DNA of 57,935 nucleotides from NCBI GenBank assembly GCA_004562975.1, contig SFQP01000001.1, forward strand, positions 1-57,935, written 5' to 3'. The DNA comes from a bacterium. Its GTDB lineage: Bacteria; Bacteroidota; Bacteroidia; Bacteroidales; Bacteroidaceae. The notes below the pieces were generated by a model. It did not search any database and was not told the DNA's origin. It worked only from the letters and a program-made list of their open reading frames with translations. The translations under genes and the position numbers were made by a program. Shown one piece after another: positions 26,388 through 35,460 of this stretch (its first letter is position 1; the number at the start of each line of letters is the position of its first letter).

Positions 26388-26822
26388 ATGAAAGTGAAAA
26401 TCGTGAACAAAAGCCATCATCCGTTGCCGGCTTATGCAACGGAATGTGCGGCCGGCATGGACCTCAGGGCCAATATCAATGCGCCCATCCTGCTGGAGCC
26501 TCTTCATCGCTGCCTGGTGCCCACCGGGCTCTATATCTCCCTTCCTCAGGGATATGAGGCACAGGTGAGACCCCGTAGCGGACTGGCCTTGAAGCGCGGT
26601 ATTACGGTTCTCAACGCCCCTGGCACCATCGATGCAGACTATAGGGGTGAGATTGGGGTGATTCTGATCAACCTGTCGGAGGACAATTTCCTTATCAATG
26701 ATGGTGAACGCATTGCCCAAATGGTGATTGCGCGCCACGAGCAGGCAGAACTGGAACAGGTGGAGGTGCTCGACGAAACAGCCCGTGGGACGGGCGGATT
26801 CGGACATAGTGGTGTCAAGTAG
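26388..26822 (+). CDS. dut: dUTP diphosphatase
   Basis: Trimeric enzyme converting dUTP to dUMP and limiting uracil in DNA. All five motifs are present: [12 protein letters not shown] (1), RPRSGLALK (2), [16 protein letters not shown] (3) with catalytic Asp, [10 protein letters not shown] (4) and [10 protein letters not shown] (5). Length 144 is normal. It ends 6 bases before the TPR protein gene, whose ATG follows directly, so they are probably one transcript. Confidence 0.97.
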   Translation: MKVKIVNKSHHPLPAYATECAAGMDLRANINAPILLEPLHRCLVPTGLYISLPQGYEAQVRPRSGLALKRGITVLNAPGTIDADYRGEIGVILINLSEDNFLINDGERIAQMVIARHEQAELEQVEVLDETARGTGGFGHSGVK

Positions 26823-26828
26823 TAGACG

Positions 26829-28556
26829 ATGATGTTGATGTTGAGACTGCTGGTACTGTTCTTTATTTGCTCGGTGGCTGGCTGCGTCCGTGCCCAGACA
26901 CCCAAGTTCGACTATTTCTACTTGGAAGCTGAAAAATGTCAGCTTTCCGGGGAATGGTCGGCTGCATTGGAACTCTATGCCCATTGCCTGGACCTCTGTC
27001 CCGATGCGCCAGAGGCCTTGCGCAGTATGGGCGTGATGAAGTATTATATGCTTCGCGACTCCACAGGGCTCGACCTCATTCGCAGGGCTTCGGATTTGGA
27101 ACCAGAGAATCCCTGGTACCTGGAGTCGTTGGCCTCCATCTATCTGGAGAAAGGGGACATGCAGCAGTCGGTGGATGCGCTGGAGCGTCTCTCCCGTTTG
27201 CAGTCGTCCTGCTCTGATGTGTTGGTGCAGCTGGCCGGATTATACAAGTCGCTGGGCCGCTCGGAGGATGCCCTCAGTGTGCTGGATCGCATAGAAGTGC
27301 TTGAGGGGAAGACTCCACAGCTTTCGATTGAAAAGTTCCGCCTGCTGATGGACCTGGGGAAACCCCAGCAGGCTTTCGGTGAAATGGAGGATTTGTGCAA
27401 CGAATTCCCTCAGGACCAGAACTGCCGGATTGTTATGGCCAACCAATATATGGAGAACGACCAGCCCCAGCGGGCCAAGGCCATCTATGACCGCGTGGCA
27501 CAGGCCGAACCCACCAATCCCAATCTTCAGTTGGCATTGCTGGGCTATTATGAGGAGACGGGCGACTCGATTGGCTTCCGCCATTTGTGCGACTCCCTGC
27601 TCTACGACAAGGGTACACAGCAGGCATTGCGTGCGGCCTTGGTAAAGGAGATGCTCACCCGTGCCAAGCGCGATACCACCCAGCGTGCAGGCTTGAAGGA
27701 CATGTTCGACCGCATCCTGTCCATGCCCCAGCCCGATGCCACGATATGGCAGCTCAGGCTGGCCTATCTGGTGATGATGGAAGCCTCCGAAGAGGAGGTG
27801 ATGGACGGTATGTGGAAGGTACTGGACATTGAGCCGTCCAACAGGCTTGCCCTGTCCAGCCTGCTGGAATACTATGCCCGCAAAAAGGATTATCCGTCCA
27901 TGGAGAAGATATGCCGCCAGGCTGCCAACTATTATCCCGAACAGCTGGACTTCTATTTCTACCTCAGCCTGGCTCTCTACGAGCAGGACAAGAACATGGA
28001 AAGCATAGAGGCCATTCTGCACGGACTGCGGCTCAGGGACAATACGGCCCAGCCAGGACAGGTGTCCGACATGTTCTCGCTGCTAGGCGACCTGTATCAC
28101 GAGGACAATCGGGTGGAGGAGGCTTTTGCTTGCTACGACTCCTCGCTTGTGTACAAGGATGACAATGTGGCCTGCCTCAACAATTATGCCTATTTTCTGT
28201 CGCTGCAGGGCGAGCAGCTCGACAAGGCAGAGGAAATGAGCTACCGTACCATTCGGCTGGAACCGGAGAACAAAACCTATCTCGATACATACGCATGGAT
28301 ACTTTTTATGAAAGAACGTTTCACCGAGGCCAGAATCTACATCGACAGGGTGGTGGACCCGGAGGCCCCTGCCGACAGCCTGCTCCAGGATGAGATGCTT
28401 TCGGCCAACGTGATTGAACATGCGGGCGATATCTATGCCAGATGTGGACTTGAAGAGAGGGCCCTTTATTATTGGAAACTGGCCAGGGAGAAGAACGACG
28501 GCACGGCTACGGAGGCTTTGCCCAGAAAACTACGTAAGAAAAAATATTGCAAATGA
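26829..28556 (+). CDS. Exported tetratricopeptide-repeat protein
   Basis: 575 residues with an N-terminal export signal. It includes SVAGC, a possible lipobox at C19, but VRAQ just after it would also suit ordinary signal peptidase, so anchoring is unclear. The rest is TPR-like helical repeats: GEWSAALELYAHCLDLCPDAPE, LEPENPWYLESLASIYLEKG, EPTNPNLQLALLGYYEETGD, DNVACLNNYAYFLSLQGEQL and LEPENKTYLDTYAWILFMKE (each shown as part only). Placed between dut and a DUF4292 lipoprotein gene, an order repeated in Bacteroidales, it is probably a scaffold for envelope assembly. Its stop overlaps the next start (ATGA). Confidence 0.88.
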   Translation: MMLMLRLLVLFFICSVAGCVRAQTPKFDYFYLEAEKCQLSGEWSAALELYAHCLDLCPDAPEALRSMGVMKYYMLRDSTGLDLIRRASDLEPENPWYLESLASIYLEKGDMQQSVDALERLSRLQSSCSDVLVQLAGLYKSLGRSEDALSVLDRIEVLEGKTPQLSIEKFRLLMDLGKPQQAFGEMEDLCNEFPQDQNCRIVMANQYMENDQPQRAKAIYDRVAQAEPTNPNLQLALLGYYEETGDSIGFRHLCDSLLYDKGTQQALRAALVKEMLTRAKRDTTQRAGLKDMFDRILSMPQPDATIWQLRLAYLVMMEASEEEVMDGMWKVLDIEPSNRLALSSLLEYYARKKDYPSMEKICRQAANYYPEQLDFYFYLSLALYEQDKNMESIEAILHGLRLRDNTAQPGQVSDMFSLLGDLYHEDNRVEEAFACYDSSLVYKDDNVACLNNYAYFLSLQGEQLDKAEEMSYRTIRLEPENKTYLDTYAWILFMKERFTEARIYIDRVVDPEAPADSLLQDEMLSANVIEHAGDIYARCGLEERALYYWKLAREKNDGTATEALPRKLRKKKYCK

Positions 28557-29413
28557 AAAAGAAGTATACCTACCGCATCTGGATGATGCTCCTGATAACA
28601 GTGGCACTTGCCGGTTGCCGCAGCACACGCAAGGTAACGGCTGGTGGTGATGACACGTTGCCATCTGCTACCACACCAGCCGACGCCACGGTGGTGACCC
28701 GCATGAATACGATGAGACGGTCCGAGACGGCATTTACAAGCAAGGTGAACGTCACATTGGTGATGGGCGACAAGGATGTGTCGGTGGGGGGAACGCTGCG
28801 CATGAAGCGCGACGAGAGCATACAGCTATCCTTGGTCATGCTGGGCTTGATGGAGGTGGGTCGTCTGGAACTGACGCCTGATTATTTTATGCTCGTGGAC
28901 CGTATGAACCATCGCTATGTGAAACGCCCGTATGCTGATGTGCGCTTTTTTGTGGATGCAGGGGTGGACTTTTTTACTTTCCAGGCTTTGTTCTGGAATG
29001 AACTCTTTTGTCTGGGCAAGGACAAGAGAATACCAGAATCCTCCGATTTCATCGCTACGTCGCTCAATGACGAACTGCTCCTTACGCAGAAGAAGAGCGG
29101 AAAGGTGAGCCTCTCCTTCGTGGTAAAGGACACTGACCTGCAGCTCACTCACACCCGCATCGGAGGAACGGATGAAGCAGCCGATAAGGGCCTGACCTGG
29201 AAATATGCGTCCTTTGAGCCTTTTGGTGATACACCCTTTCCCCGGCAGATGCAGTTGTCGGCCCAGGTCTCCCAGAAACCCTTGCAGGCAACCTTTGTGC
29301 TGGGCACGCCCAAGGTGAGTGCCGACTGGGAAACGCGCACGAAACTGAGCAATAAGTACACGGAGATTACCGTGGAGTCAATCATGAACATCCTAATGAA
29401 TCTGTCGAAATGA
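28553..29413 (+). CDS. DUF4292-type lipoprotein
   Basis: 286 residues starting with a lipoprotein signal, lipobox ALAGC with Cys22. The mature part is predicted mostly beta: FTSKVNVTLVMGDKDVSVGG, LRMKRDESIQLSLVMLGLME and VGRLELTPDYFMLVDRMNHR recall the LolA/LolB-like half-barrel noted in DUF4292 proteins. Such a fold could carry lipids or lipoproteins to the outer membrane, but that is inference. I chose ATG 28553, which overlaps the stop of the TPR gene; an in-frame TTG 6 bases earlier is less likely. Its own stop overlaps the next ATG (29410-29413). Confidence 0.85.
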   Translation: MKKKYTYRIWMMLLITVALAGCRSTRKVTAGGDDTLPSATTPADATVVTRMNTMRRSETAFTSKVNVTLVMGDKDVSVGGTLRMKRDESIQLSLVMLGLMEVGRLELTPDYFMLVDRMNHRYVKRPYADVRFFVDAGVDFFTFQALFWNELFCLGKDKRIPESSDFIATSLNDELLLTQKKSGKVSLSFVVKDTDLQLTHTRIGGTDEAADKGLTWKYASFEPFGDTPFPRQMQLSAQVSQKPLQATFVLGTPKVSADWETRTKLSNKYTEITVESIMNILMNLSK

Positions 29414-30771
29414 GAAACGTCTGTTGCGTCCGTTGGCTGGCATGTCTGATAGTGGGAATGTGCACTATGGGCTCACTGGCCCAGAACAGCAAGAAGGTGA
29501 AGGCGCTCAAGCGTCAGAAAACCGAACTGCAGGACAAACTGCGCAAGTCGCAACAGGAACTGAAGGAGACTAAAAAAAAGGTAAAGAGCGGACAGCGCGA
29601 CATACAGGTGATCGACCGTAAGCTCGACGACCGCCTCACCCATATCCGCAGCCTTGAAACGGAGATGGCAGAACTGGACAAGCAGAACGTACGTCTGCAG
29701 AAAAACATCTCTCGCATCACGGGCCAGCTCAACGAAAAAAAACGCAAGTTCCGTCATGCGGTGCGTTATGCCCGTACCTGCAAGCAGCTGACAAGTCCTA
29801 TGCTGTTTGTGTTCTCGGCACAAAACTTCACTCAGCTTCTGCGCAGGGCACGTTTTGCACGTGAGTATGCACTTTACCAGCGCGACCTGGGCAACCAGAT
29901 TCTGGGCAAGCAGATAGAACTGCTGAATGCGCAGAACCAGCTTCTGGAGTCGAAAAGCCGCAAGAACGGCCTGCTCAGGGAGGTAATGGCCCAGCGCAAG
30001 CAACTAGGAGAGCAACAGGTGGCCCAGCGTAAGGTGGTGGAGGGCCTTCGGAAGAAAGAGAAGGGCCTGGCCGGAACAGTGAAGGACCAGCAGCGCCAAC
30101 TGGCTGCCCTCGACAAGAAAATCGACGACCTCATAGCCTACGAGATAGAACAGGCACGCAAGCGGGCTGAGGAGGCTGCCCGCAAGAAAGCCGCCGAGGA
30201 AGAGGCGCGCCGCAAGCGACAGCAAGCAGCCAAGGGCAAGTCGACAGCGGGCGGCAAGATGGCTGCTGCCGAAAAACCCGCCACCTCGTCATCGTCCTCC
30301 TCGACGGGCAGCACTGCTTCCAGCCGTGGTTCGTGGCTCACCCCGCAGGACAAACAGCTCAACGGCTCCTTTGTGCAGAACAAGGGCCGCCTGCCGGTGC
30401 CCATCACGGGCCAGTACATGATTGGCAACCATTTTGGCGTGTACAATGTGAAGGGGCTGAAGAATGTACAGCTCGACAACAAGGGCATTAATTACATTGG
30501 CAAGCCAGGGGCGCGTGCGCGTTCTGTCTTTGACGGTGTGGTGACGGCTGTGTTCCAGTTCGGCGGCACCAAGAATGTGCTGGTGCGCCATGGTAGCTAC
30601 ATCTCGGTCTATTGCAATCTCTCGTCCACTATCGTGTCGAAGGGGCAGAGGGTGAGCACAAAGGACATACTGGGCACCGTGGCCGACGATGGATCGGGCA
30701 ACTGTGTGCTTCATTTCCAGCTTCGCAAGGAAACCTCCAAACTCAATCCAGAGGCCTGGGTTGGAAAATGA
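29410..30771 (+). CDS. EnvC-like murein hydrolase activator with degenerate LytM domain
   Basis: 453 residues: signal peptide (1-24, WLACLIVGMCTMGSLAQ), a long coiled coil (25-250, KQKTELQDKLRKSQQELKET and similar), a low-complexity Ser/Ala/Lys stretch (about 250-305), then an M23/LytM domain (320-453). The domain lacks the zinc ligands: where active enzymes have HxxxD it reads NNKGINYIGKPGA, and the HxH position is LHFQLRKE with only one His. E. coli EnvC is likewise degenerate and activates amidases instead of cutting peptidoglycan, so the same role is likely. It ends a three-gene unit whose members overlap by 4 bases. Confidence 0.88.
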   Translation: MRNVCCVRWLACLIVGMCTMGSLAQNSKKVKALKRQKTELQDKLRKSQQELKETKKKVKSGQRDIQVIDRKLDDRLTHIRSLETEMAELDKQNVRLQKNISRITGQLNEKKRKFRHAVRYARTCKQLTSPMLFVFSAQNFTQLLRRARFAREYALYQRDLGNQILGKQIELLNAQNQLLESKSRKNGLLREVMAQRKQLGEQQVAQRKVVEGLRKKEKGLAGTVKDQQRQLAALDKKIDDLIAYEIEQARKRAEEAARKKAAEEEARRKRQQAAKGKSTAGGKMAAAEKPATSSSSSSTGSTASSRGSWLTPQDKQLNGSFVQNKGRLPVPITGQYMIGNHFGVYNVKGLKNVQLDNKGINYIGKPGARARSVFDGVVTAVFQFGGTKNVLVRHGSYISVYCNLSSTIVSKGQRVSTKDILGTVADDGSGNCVLHFQLRKETSKLNPEAWVGK

Positions 30772-30813
30772 CCTTTATAAATAACCTAAAAACCTAAATA
30801 CACAACACACACA

Positions 30814-30942
30814 ATGAAAAAACGTATTTTCAGCAAACAATGGCATCTGGCCTGTGCAGGACTCTCCCTGCTGGCCGTGGGATGGCGGCGACGGGTGAGC
30901 GTGAAGGCCGGTCGCTCCGCTACTGTAAAGATACGCATATAA
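30814..30942 (+). pseudogene. 42-codon remnant: signal peptide fused to a C-terminal tail
   Basis: ATG 30814 opens a frame of 42 codons ending TAA 30942. Residues 1-23 (KKRIFSKQWHLACAGLSLLA) look like a complete signal peptide. Residues 28-42 (VSVKAGRSATVKIRI) look like the last beta strand of a secreted carbohydrate-active enzyme. Nothing lies between. The simplest reading is an internal deletion that removed the body of a secreted protein. A leader peptide for the GH43 gene 17 bases downstream is an alternative. AAATACACAACACACACA precedes the start, as in expressed genes of this phylum. Confidence 0.5.
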
Positions 30943-30959
30943 ACCAGTTTTTGACCGAT

Positions 30960-32693
30960 ATGAAACATATACGTTCAACTGCCCTTCTGGCCCTGGCCGG
31001 CATCCTTGGCGGCTGCCGGCCGTCGGCCGACATAGAGGCTGTGGTGGCCACACAGCCCAAGACCTTCTGTAACCCCCTGAACCTCGACTACCGTTTCATG
31101 CTGATCGACGGCGGCGAGGGCATCCGCGAGGCCGCCGACCCCGTGGCGGTGCGCTTCAAGGACCAGTATCTGCTCTTTGCCTCCAAGTCATCGGGCTACT
31201 GGGTGACCCCCGACTTCGTGACGTGGCACCATGTGGTGATTCCCGACAGCGTGCTCCCTATCGAGGACTACGCCCCGGCGGTGATGGTCCACGACGGATG
31301 GGTGTATTATGTGGGTTCCACCCATGGCAAGGGCATGGTATACCGCTCCGACTGTCCCGAGGAGGGACGCTGGGAACCTGTCCGTATGATAGACTCCTTC
31401 TGGGACCCTGCTTTCCTGGTGGACGGCGATAAGCTCTACCTTTATTATGGCTGTTCGCCGGCCGACCCCATCCATGCCCGCCGGCTCGACCTGCAGACGC
31501 TGGAAAACGTGTCGGAGGTGGTGGACTGTTTCAACAGCGACAAGGAATCGCACGGCTGGGAACGCACGGGCGAGCACAACGAGTTGGAGCGCCGTCCCTA
31601 TATCGAGGGCGCCTGGATGACAGAACACGACGGCATGTACTACCTCCAGTATGCCGCCCCGGGCACGGAGTGGAAGACCTATGCCGACGGGCTCTACACT
31701 TCCACTTCGCCCATGGGCCCCTTCCGCTACCACATGGCCAGCCCTGTGTCGGCCAAGCCCGCTGGCTTCATGAGCGGAGCCGGCCATGGTTGCCTGTTCC
31801 AGGCCGGCGACCAGTGGTGGAAGGCTGCCACCAATGCCATCAGCGTGCGCCACATGTTTGAGCGCAGGCTCTCGTTTTACCCCTCTGCTTTCGATGCCGA
31901 CGGACAGCTCTACACCGATACCTATCTAGGCGACTATCCCCATTTCCTGCCTGGCACGGAAAACGCCGCCCAGGACGGCGGTCCCGTGTGGATGCTGCTG
32001 TCGTGCAACCGGCCCGTGCAGGCTTCTTCCTCCCTGGAAGACCAGCCGGCCACAAATGCCGTGGACGAGGAGTCGCGCACATCGTGGGTGGCCCAGGGCA
32101 ATGGCGCGGAATGGCTGCAGGTGGACCTCATGGACGAATGCGACATCCAGGCCATTCAGGTCAACTATGACGAGTATGGAGCCACGGCCCGTGGCATGGC
32201 GGATAGTCTCTATCAGCAGTACCGCCTCTATGCCTCGCACGACGGCAGGAGGTGGAGCCTCATTGCCGACCGTTCCGACAAGTACACCGACACGCCCCAC
32301 GACTACGTGGAGTTTGAACGTCCCTTCTCGGCACGCTACATCAAGTGGGAGAATGTGGCGTATACCCTCTCCTCCAATGTGTCGCTGCGCGACCTCCGCG
32401 TGTTCGGCCTGGGCAGGGGGCGGGTTCCCTCCGTACCCCGTGGGCTCAGGGCTGAGCGCAATCCCGAGGACCGCTGCCAGGCCACGCTCACATGGCAGCC
32501 GGCAAGGGGTGCCGAGGGCTATGTGGTGCGCTATGGCATTGCGCCCGACAAACTCTATTCCAGCCATCAGGTGCTGGAGGGCCACGAACTCAGGCTCACG
32601 GGGCTGAACGCAGAGCCCGTGTACTGGTTTGCCGTGGATGCCTACAATGCCAGTGGCATCATCCATGGCACAGAGACGATAAGCATGGAGTAA
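30960..32693 (+). CDS. GH43 glycosidase lipoprotein with discoidin-type and Fn3-like domains
   Basis: 577-residue lipoprotein (lipobox ILGGC, Cys19). The five-bladed propeller (about 30-345) has the three GH43 acids: base D60 in EAADPVAV, modulator D149 in SFWDPAFLVD and acid E216 in YIEGAWM. A coagulation-factor 5/8C (CBM32-like) domain follows (about 355-485: ASSSLEDQPATNAVDEESRT, ARYIKWENVAY, LRDLRVFGLG), then a fibronectin-III-like module (about 492-577). GH43 enzymes mainly remove arabinose or xylose, and the adjacent GH3 gene fits xylan-type glycan breakdown. I use ATG 30960 because it gives the lipoprotein signal. No SusC/SusD pair is in the window. Confidence 0.87.
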   Translation: MKHIRSTALLALAGILGGCRPSADIEAVVATQPKTFCNPLNLDYRFMLIDGGEGIREAADPVAVRFKDQYLLFASKSSGYWVTPDFVTWHHVVIPDSVLPIEDYAPAVMVHDGWVYYVGSTHGKGMVYRSDCPEEGRWEPVRMIDSFWDPAFLVDGDKLYLYYGCSPADPIHARRLDLQTLENVSEVVDCFNSDKESHGWERTGEHNELERRPYIEGAWMTEHDGMYYLQYAAPGTEWKTYADGLYTSTSPMGPFRYHMASPVSAKPAGFMSGAGHGCLFQAGDQWWKAATNAISVRHMFERRLSFYPSAFDADGQLYTDTYLGDYPHFLPGTENAAQDGGPVWMLLSCNRPVQASSSLEDQPATNAVDEESRTSWVAQGNGAEWLQVDLMDECDIQAIQVNYDEYGATARGMADSLYQQYRLYASHDGRRWSLIADRSDKYTDTPHDYVEFERPFSARYIKWENVAYTLSSNVSLRDLRVFGLGRGRVPSVPRGLRAERNPEDRCQATLTWQPARGAEGYVVRYGIAPDKLYSSHQVLEGHELRLTGLNAEPVYWFAVDAYNASGIIHGTETISME

Positions 32694-32736
32694 TACTAAT
32701 ATATTGATATTAAACCCTAAAGTAGATATCCGAATC

Positions 32737-34959
32737 ATGAAAAAGAAGAAACTGTTTGCAGGCCTTGTCCTGCTGGGTTGCATCCACACGGGTGCTGTGG
32801 CGCAGGAGTCGGCCACCGATTATCCCTTCCGCAACCCCAAGCTCCCCGTCAAGGAGCGAGTGGATGACCTCATCGCCCGCCTCACCCTGGAGGAAAAGGT
32901 GAAACTGATGAAGCACAATGCCCCGGCCATTGAGCGGTTGGGCATACCGGCTTATAACTGGTGGAACGAGGCGCTCCACGGTGTGGCCCGCACCAAGGAA
33001 AAGGTCACCGTGTTCCCGCAGGCCATCGGCATGGCCGCCACCTTCGACACCGAGGCACTCCGCCGCATGGGCGATGTCACCAGCACCGAGGGCCGCGCCC
33101 TCTTCAACGAGTATTTGAAGAAGGGCGGTGTACCCCAGTACTACGGTCTCACCTACTGGACCCCCAACATCAACATCTTCCGCGACCCGCGTTGGGGACG
33201 CGGACAGGAGACCTACGGTGAGGATCCCTACCTGACAGGCCAGATGGGCATGGCCATGGTGCACGGTCTGGAGGGCAACGACCCGCATTACCTGAAGGCC
33301 GTGGCCTGTGCCAAGCATTTTGCCGTGCACAGCGGTCCCGAGGGTGTGCGTCATTCCTTCGATGCGCGTCCGGCGCTCTACGACCTGTGGGACACCTATT
33401 TGCCCGCCTTCCGCGACCTTGTGTGCAAGGCCGGTGTGCATGGCGTGATGTGTGCCTACAACCGTGTGGACGGACAGCCTTGCTGCGGCAACGACCCCCT
33501 GCTGGTGGACATCCTGCGCAACCAGTGGCAGTTCCAGGGCTATGTAACCTCCGACTGCTGGGCCGTGTCCGACTTTGCCAGTTATCACAAGACACATCCC
33601 AACAACATCGTGGCCGCCAGTGATGCCATGCTGGCCGGCACCGACCTGGAGTGTGGCGACCTCTACCAGCTCTTGGCCCAGGGCGTGGAGAAGGGGCTCC
33701 ATTCCGAGCGCGACATCAACACCTCCCTGGCCCGCCTGTTCACCATCCAGATGAAGCTGGGCATGTACGACCCCCAGGAGATGGTGCCCTATTCCCGTAT
33801 CGGCCGTGAAGTGATAGAGTGTGAGACCCACCGTCGGCATGCCCTGCTCATGGCACGTGAGTCGATGGTGCTGCTCAAGAACGAGCGCAATATGCTGCCC
33901 CTCAATGCCAAGAAGATTAAGCGCATTGCCCTCATCGGCCCCAATGCCGACAACCAGTCTACCCAGCTGGCCAACTATTTCGGTGTGCCCTCGCGCAACA
34001 TCACGCCCCTCCAGTGCCTGAAGGACCGCTATGGCGACCACATTAGGATTGACTATTATGCAGGCACGGGCATTGCAGGCCCCCTGAAGGAAGGCCCGTC
34101 CGTCCAGGAGATAGTGGCAACCGCCAAGAAGGCCGATGTCATCATCTTTGTGGGTGGCATCAGTGCCGACTATGAGGGTGAGGCCGGCGATGCAGGTGCA
34201 GCAGGCTTCTCGGGCTTTGCCAGCGGTGACCGCACCAACATTTCCCTGCCTCAGGTACAGCTCGACCTGCTGAAGGCACTCAAGGCTACCCGTCGTCCGC
34301 TGGTGCTCGTGAACATGTCCGGCTCGGTGATGGACTTTGCATGGGAGAGCAGCAATGTGGAGGCCATCCTGCAGGCCTGGTATGGCGGTCAGTCGGCCGG
34401 CGAGGCCATCGTGGATGTACTCTTTGGCGACTACAATCCTGGCGGGCGCATGCCGCTCACCACCTATTGCAGCGTGGACGACCTGCCCCCCTTCGACAGC
34501 TATTCGATGGAGAACCGCACCTATCGCTATTTCAAAGGCAAGGTGCGCTATCCCTTCGGCTACGGCCTCAGCTACACCACCTTTGCCTATAGCGGCCTTG
34601 CCTGCCAGCCCGAGGTGACCACGGGTCAGAAGGTGGAGGTGTCGGTCAAGGTGAAGAACACGGGCAAGCGCGAGGGCGACGAGGTGGTGCAGCTCTATGT
34701 GGCCCATCCCCAGGACGGCCAGACCATCCGTCCCATCCGTTCCCTCAAGGGCTTCCGCCGTGTGCATCTGCAGGCCGGCGAGGAGCGCGAGGTGCGTTTC
34801 ACCCTCACCCCCGAGGACCTGGCGCTCTGTGACCGCAAGGGCAACCTCGTACAGCAGGCGGGCAATGTCAGCATCTTCGTGGGTGGCGGCCAGCCCGGCC
34901 ATGCCGAGGGCTCTTCCTGCCAGCTCGCCATGAAGGGCGATGCCTACGGATGCTTCTAG
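32737..34959 (+). CDS. GH3 beta-glycosidase (probably beta-xylosidase type)
   Basis: 740-residue exported enzyme; signal peptide at 1-22 (KLFAGLVLLGCIHTGAVAQ). The GH3 N-terminal barrel contains YNWWNEALHGVA and FRDPRWGRGQETYGEDPYL, KHFAVHSGPEG, and the nucleophile D273 in TSDCWAVSDF. The second domain has VGGISADYEGEAGD, where the acid/base Glu is expected, and the Fn3-like C-terminal domain begins about residue 620 (VSVKVKNTGKREGDEVVQLY). There is no PA14 insertion. The pattern WNEALHGVA and the DCWAV nucleophile loop are typical of plant/bacterial beta-xylosidase-like GH3 enzymes. ATG 32737 is chosen over an upstream alternative because it opens the signal peptide. The GH43 gene ends 43 bases upstream. 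Confidence 0.9.
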   Translation: MKKKKLFAGLVLLGCIHTGAVAQESATDYPFRNPKLPVKERVDDLIARLTLEEKVKLMKHNAPAIERLGIPAYNWWNEALHGVARTKEKVTVFPQAIGMAATFDTEALRRMGDVTSTEGRALFNEYLKKGGVPQYYGLTYWTPNINIFRDPRWGRGQETYGEDPYLTGQMGMAMVHGLEGNDPHYLKAVACAKHFAVHSGPEGVRHSFDARPALYDLWDTYLPAFRDLVCKAGVHGVMCAYNRVDGQPCCGNDPLLVDILRNQWQFQGYVTSDCWAVSDFASYHKTHPNNIVAASDAMLAGTDLECGDLYQLLAQGVEKGLHSERDINTSLARLFTIQMKLGMYDPQEMVPYSRIGREVIECETHRRHALLMARESMVLLKNERNMLPLNAKKIKRIALIGPNADNQSTQLANYFGVPSRNITPLQCLKDRYGDHIRIDYYAGTGIAGPLKEGPSVQEIVATAKKADVIIFVGGISADYEGEAGDAGAAGFSGFASGDRTNISLPQVQLDLLKALKATRRPLVLVNMSGSVMDFAWESSNVEAILQAWYGGQSAGEAIVDVLFGDYNPGGRMPLTTYCSVDDLPPFDSYSMENRTYRYFKGKVRYPFGYGLSYTTFAYSGLACQPEVTTGQKVEVSVKVKNTGKREGDEVVQLYVAHPQDGQTIRPIRSLKGFRRVHLQAGEEREVRFTLTPEDLALCDRKGNLVQQAGNVSIFVGGGQPGHAEGSSCQLAMKGDAYGCF

Positions 34960-34991
34960 CCGAGGGAAAAAGTCCTCTGCCCCCCCTCAAT

Positions 34992-35455
34992 CCCCCTGTC
35001 TAGGGGGAGGAGGGGCGGGAAGAAACGCCCCGGAGGGGCAAAAGCTATCAGCCCATGGCAGAATGGAGCGAAGCGGAATGGCACCCTGGGTAATCAAGCC
35101 CACACAGAAACCGTCGCCCTACAGGGTAGGGTGTTCAAAATTGTTGCCAGATGATGGGGACAGTGGGGAATGTTCATTCGTTCGTAAAAGCCCAGCGCCC
35201 CGAGGGGGCAGCAGCACCTAGCCCAGGGCAGCGCCCTGGGTATCAATGGGCAATCATCCTTAACGCCCTACAGGGGCAAAAGCAAGGACCCCCTCAGTCC
35301 CCCTGTTTAGGGGGAAGAGGACACACCCTTACTGACAGTCTGGCTTTTGCCCCTGTAGGGCGACGGGTAGCTAATCATATTGATACCCAGGGTGCCATTC
35401 CGCTCCGCTCCATTCTGCCCTGGGCTGGTGGCAGGTTGCCCCTTTAGGGCGTTAG
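34992..35455. repeat. Interspersed palindromic repeat block with a large inverted repeat
   Basis: No credible gene. 35057-35126 and 35351-35419 are imperfect inverted copies of about 70 bases, both containing AATGGCACCCTGGGTA and CCGTCGCCCTACAGGG on one strand or the other. Inside lie the perfect 20-base inverted pair 35264-35283 / 35343-35362, the 8-base-stem hairpin CCCAGGGC-AGC-GCCCTGGG (35222-35240), and the G/C hairpins CCCCC-6-GGGGG at 34992-35007 and 35299-35314. Modules such as GGGGCAAAAGC recur several times. The small open frames here appear to be by-products of the repeats. Similar repeat modules are scattered in Bacteroidota genomes; no transposase is nearby. Confidence 0.85.
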
Positions 35456-35460
35456 TTGCA

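Noticed and set aside
32710..34902. 730-residue open frame antisense to the GH3 gene
   Set aside because: It mirrors the GH3 codons in a GC-rich gene, has no recognisable domain, promoter or start context, and its composition (His/Ala/Val/Gly-rich) is that of a shadow frame.
34940..35447. Pro/Gly-rich open frames in the inverted-repeat block
   Set aside because: They run through G/C hairpins and repeat modules with no domain and change frame between repeat copies.
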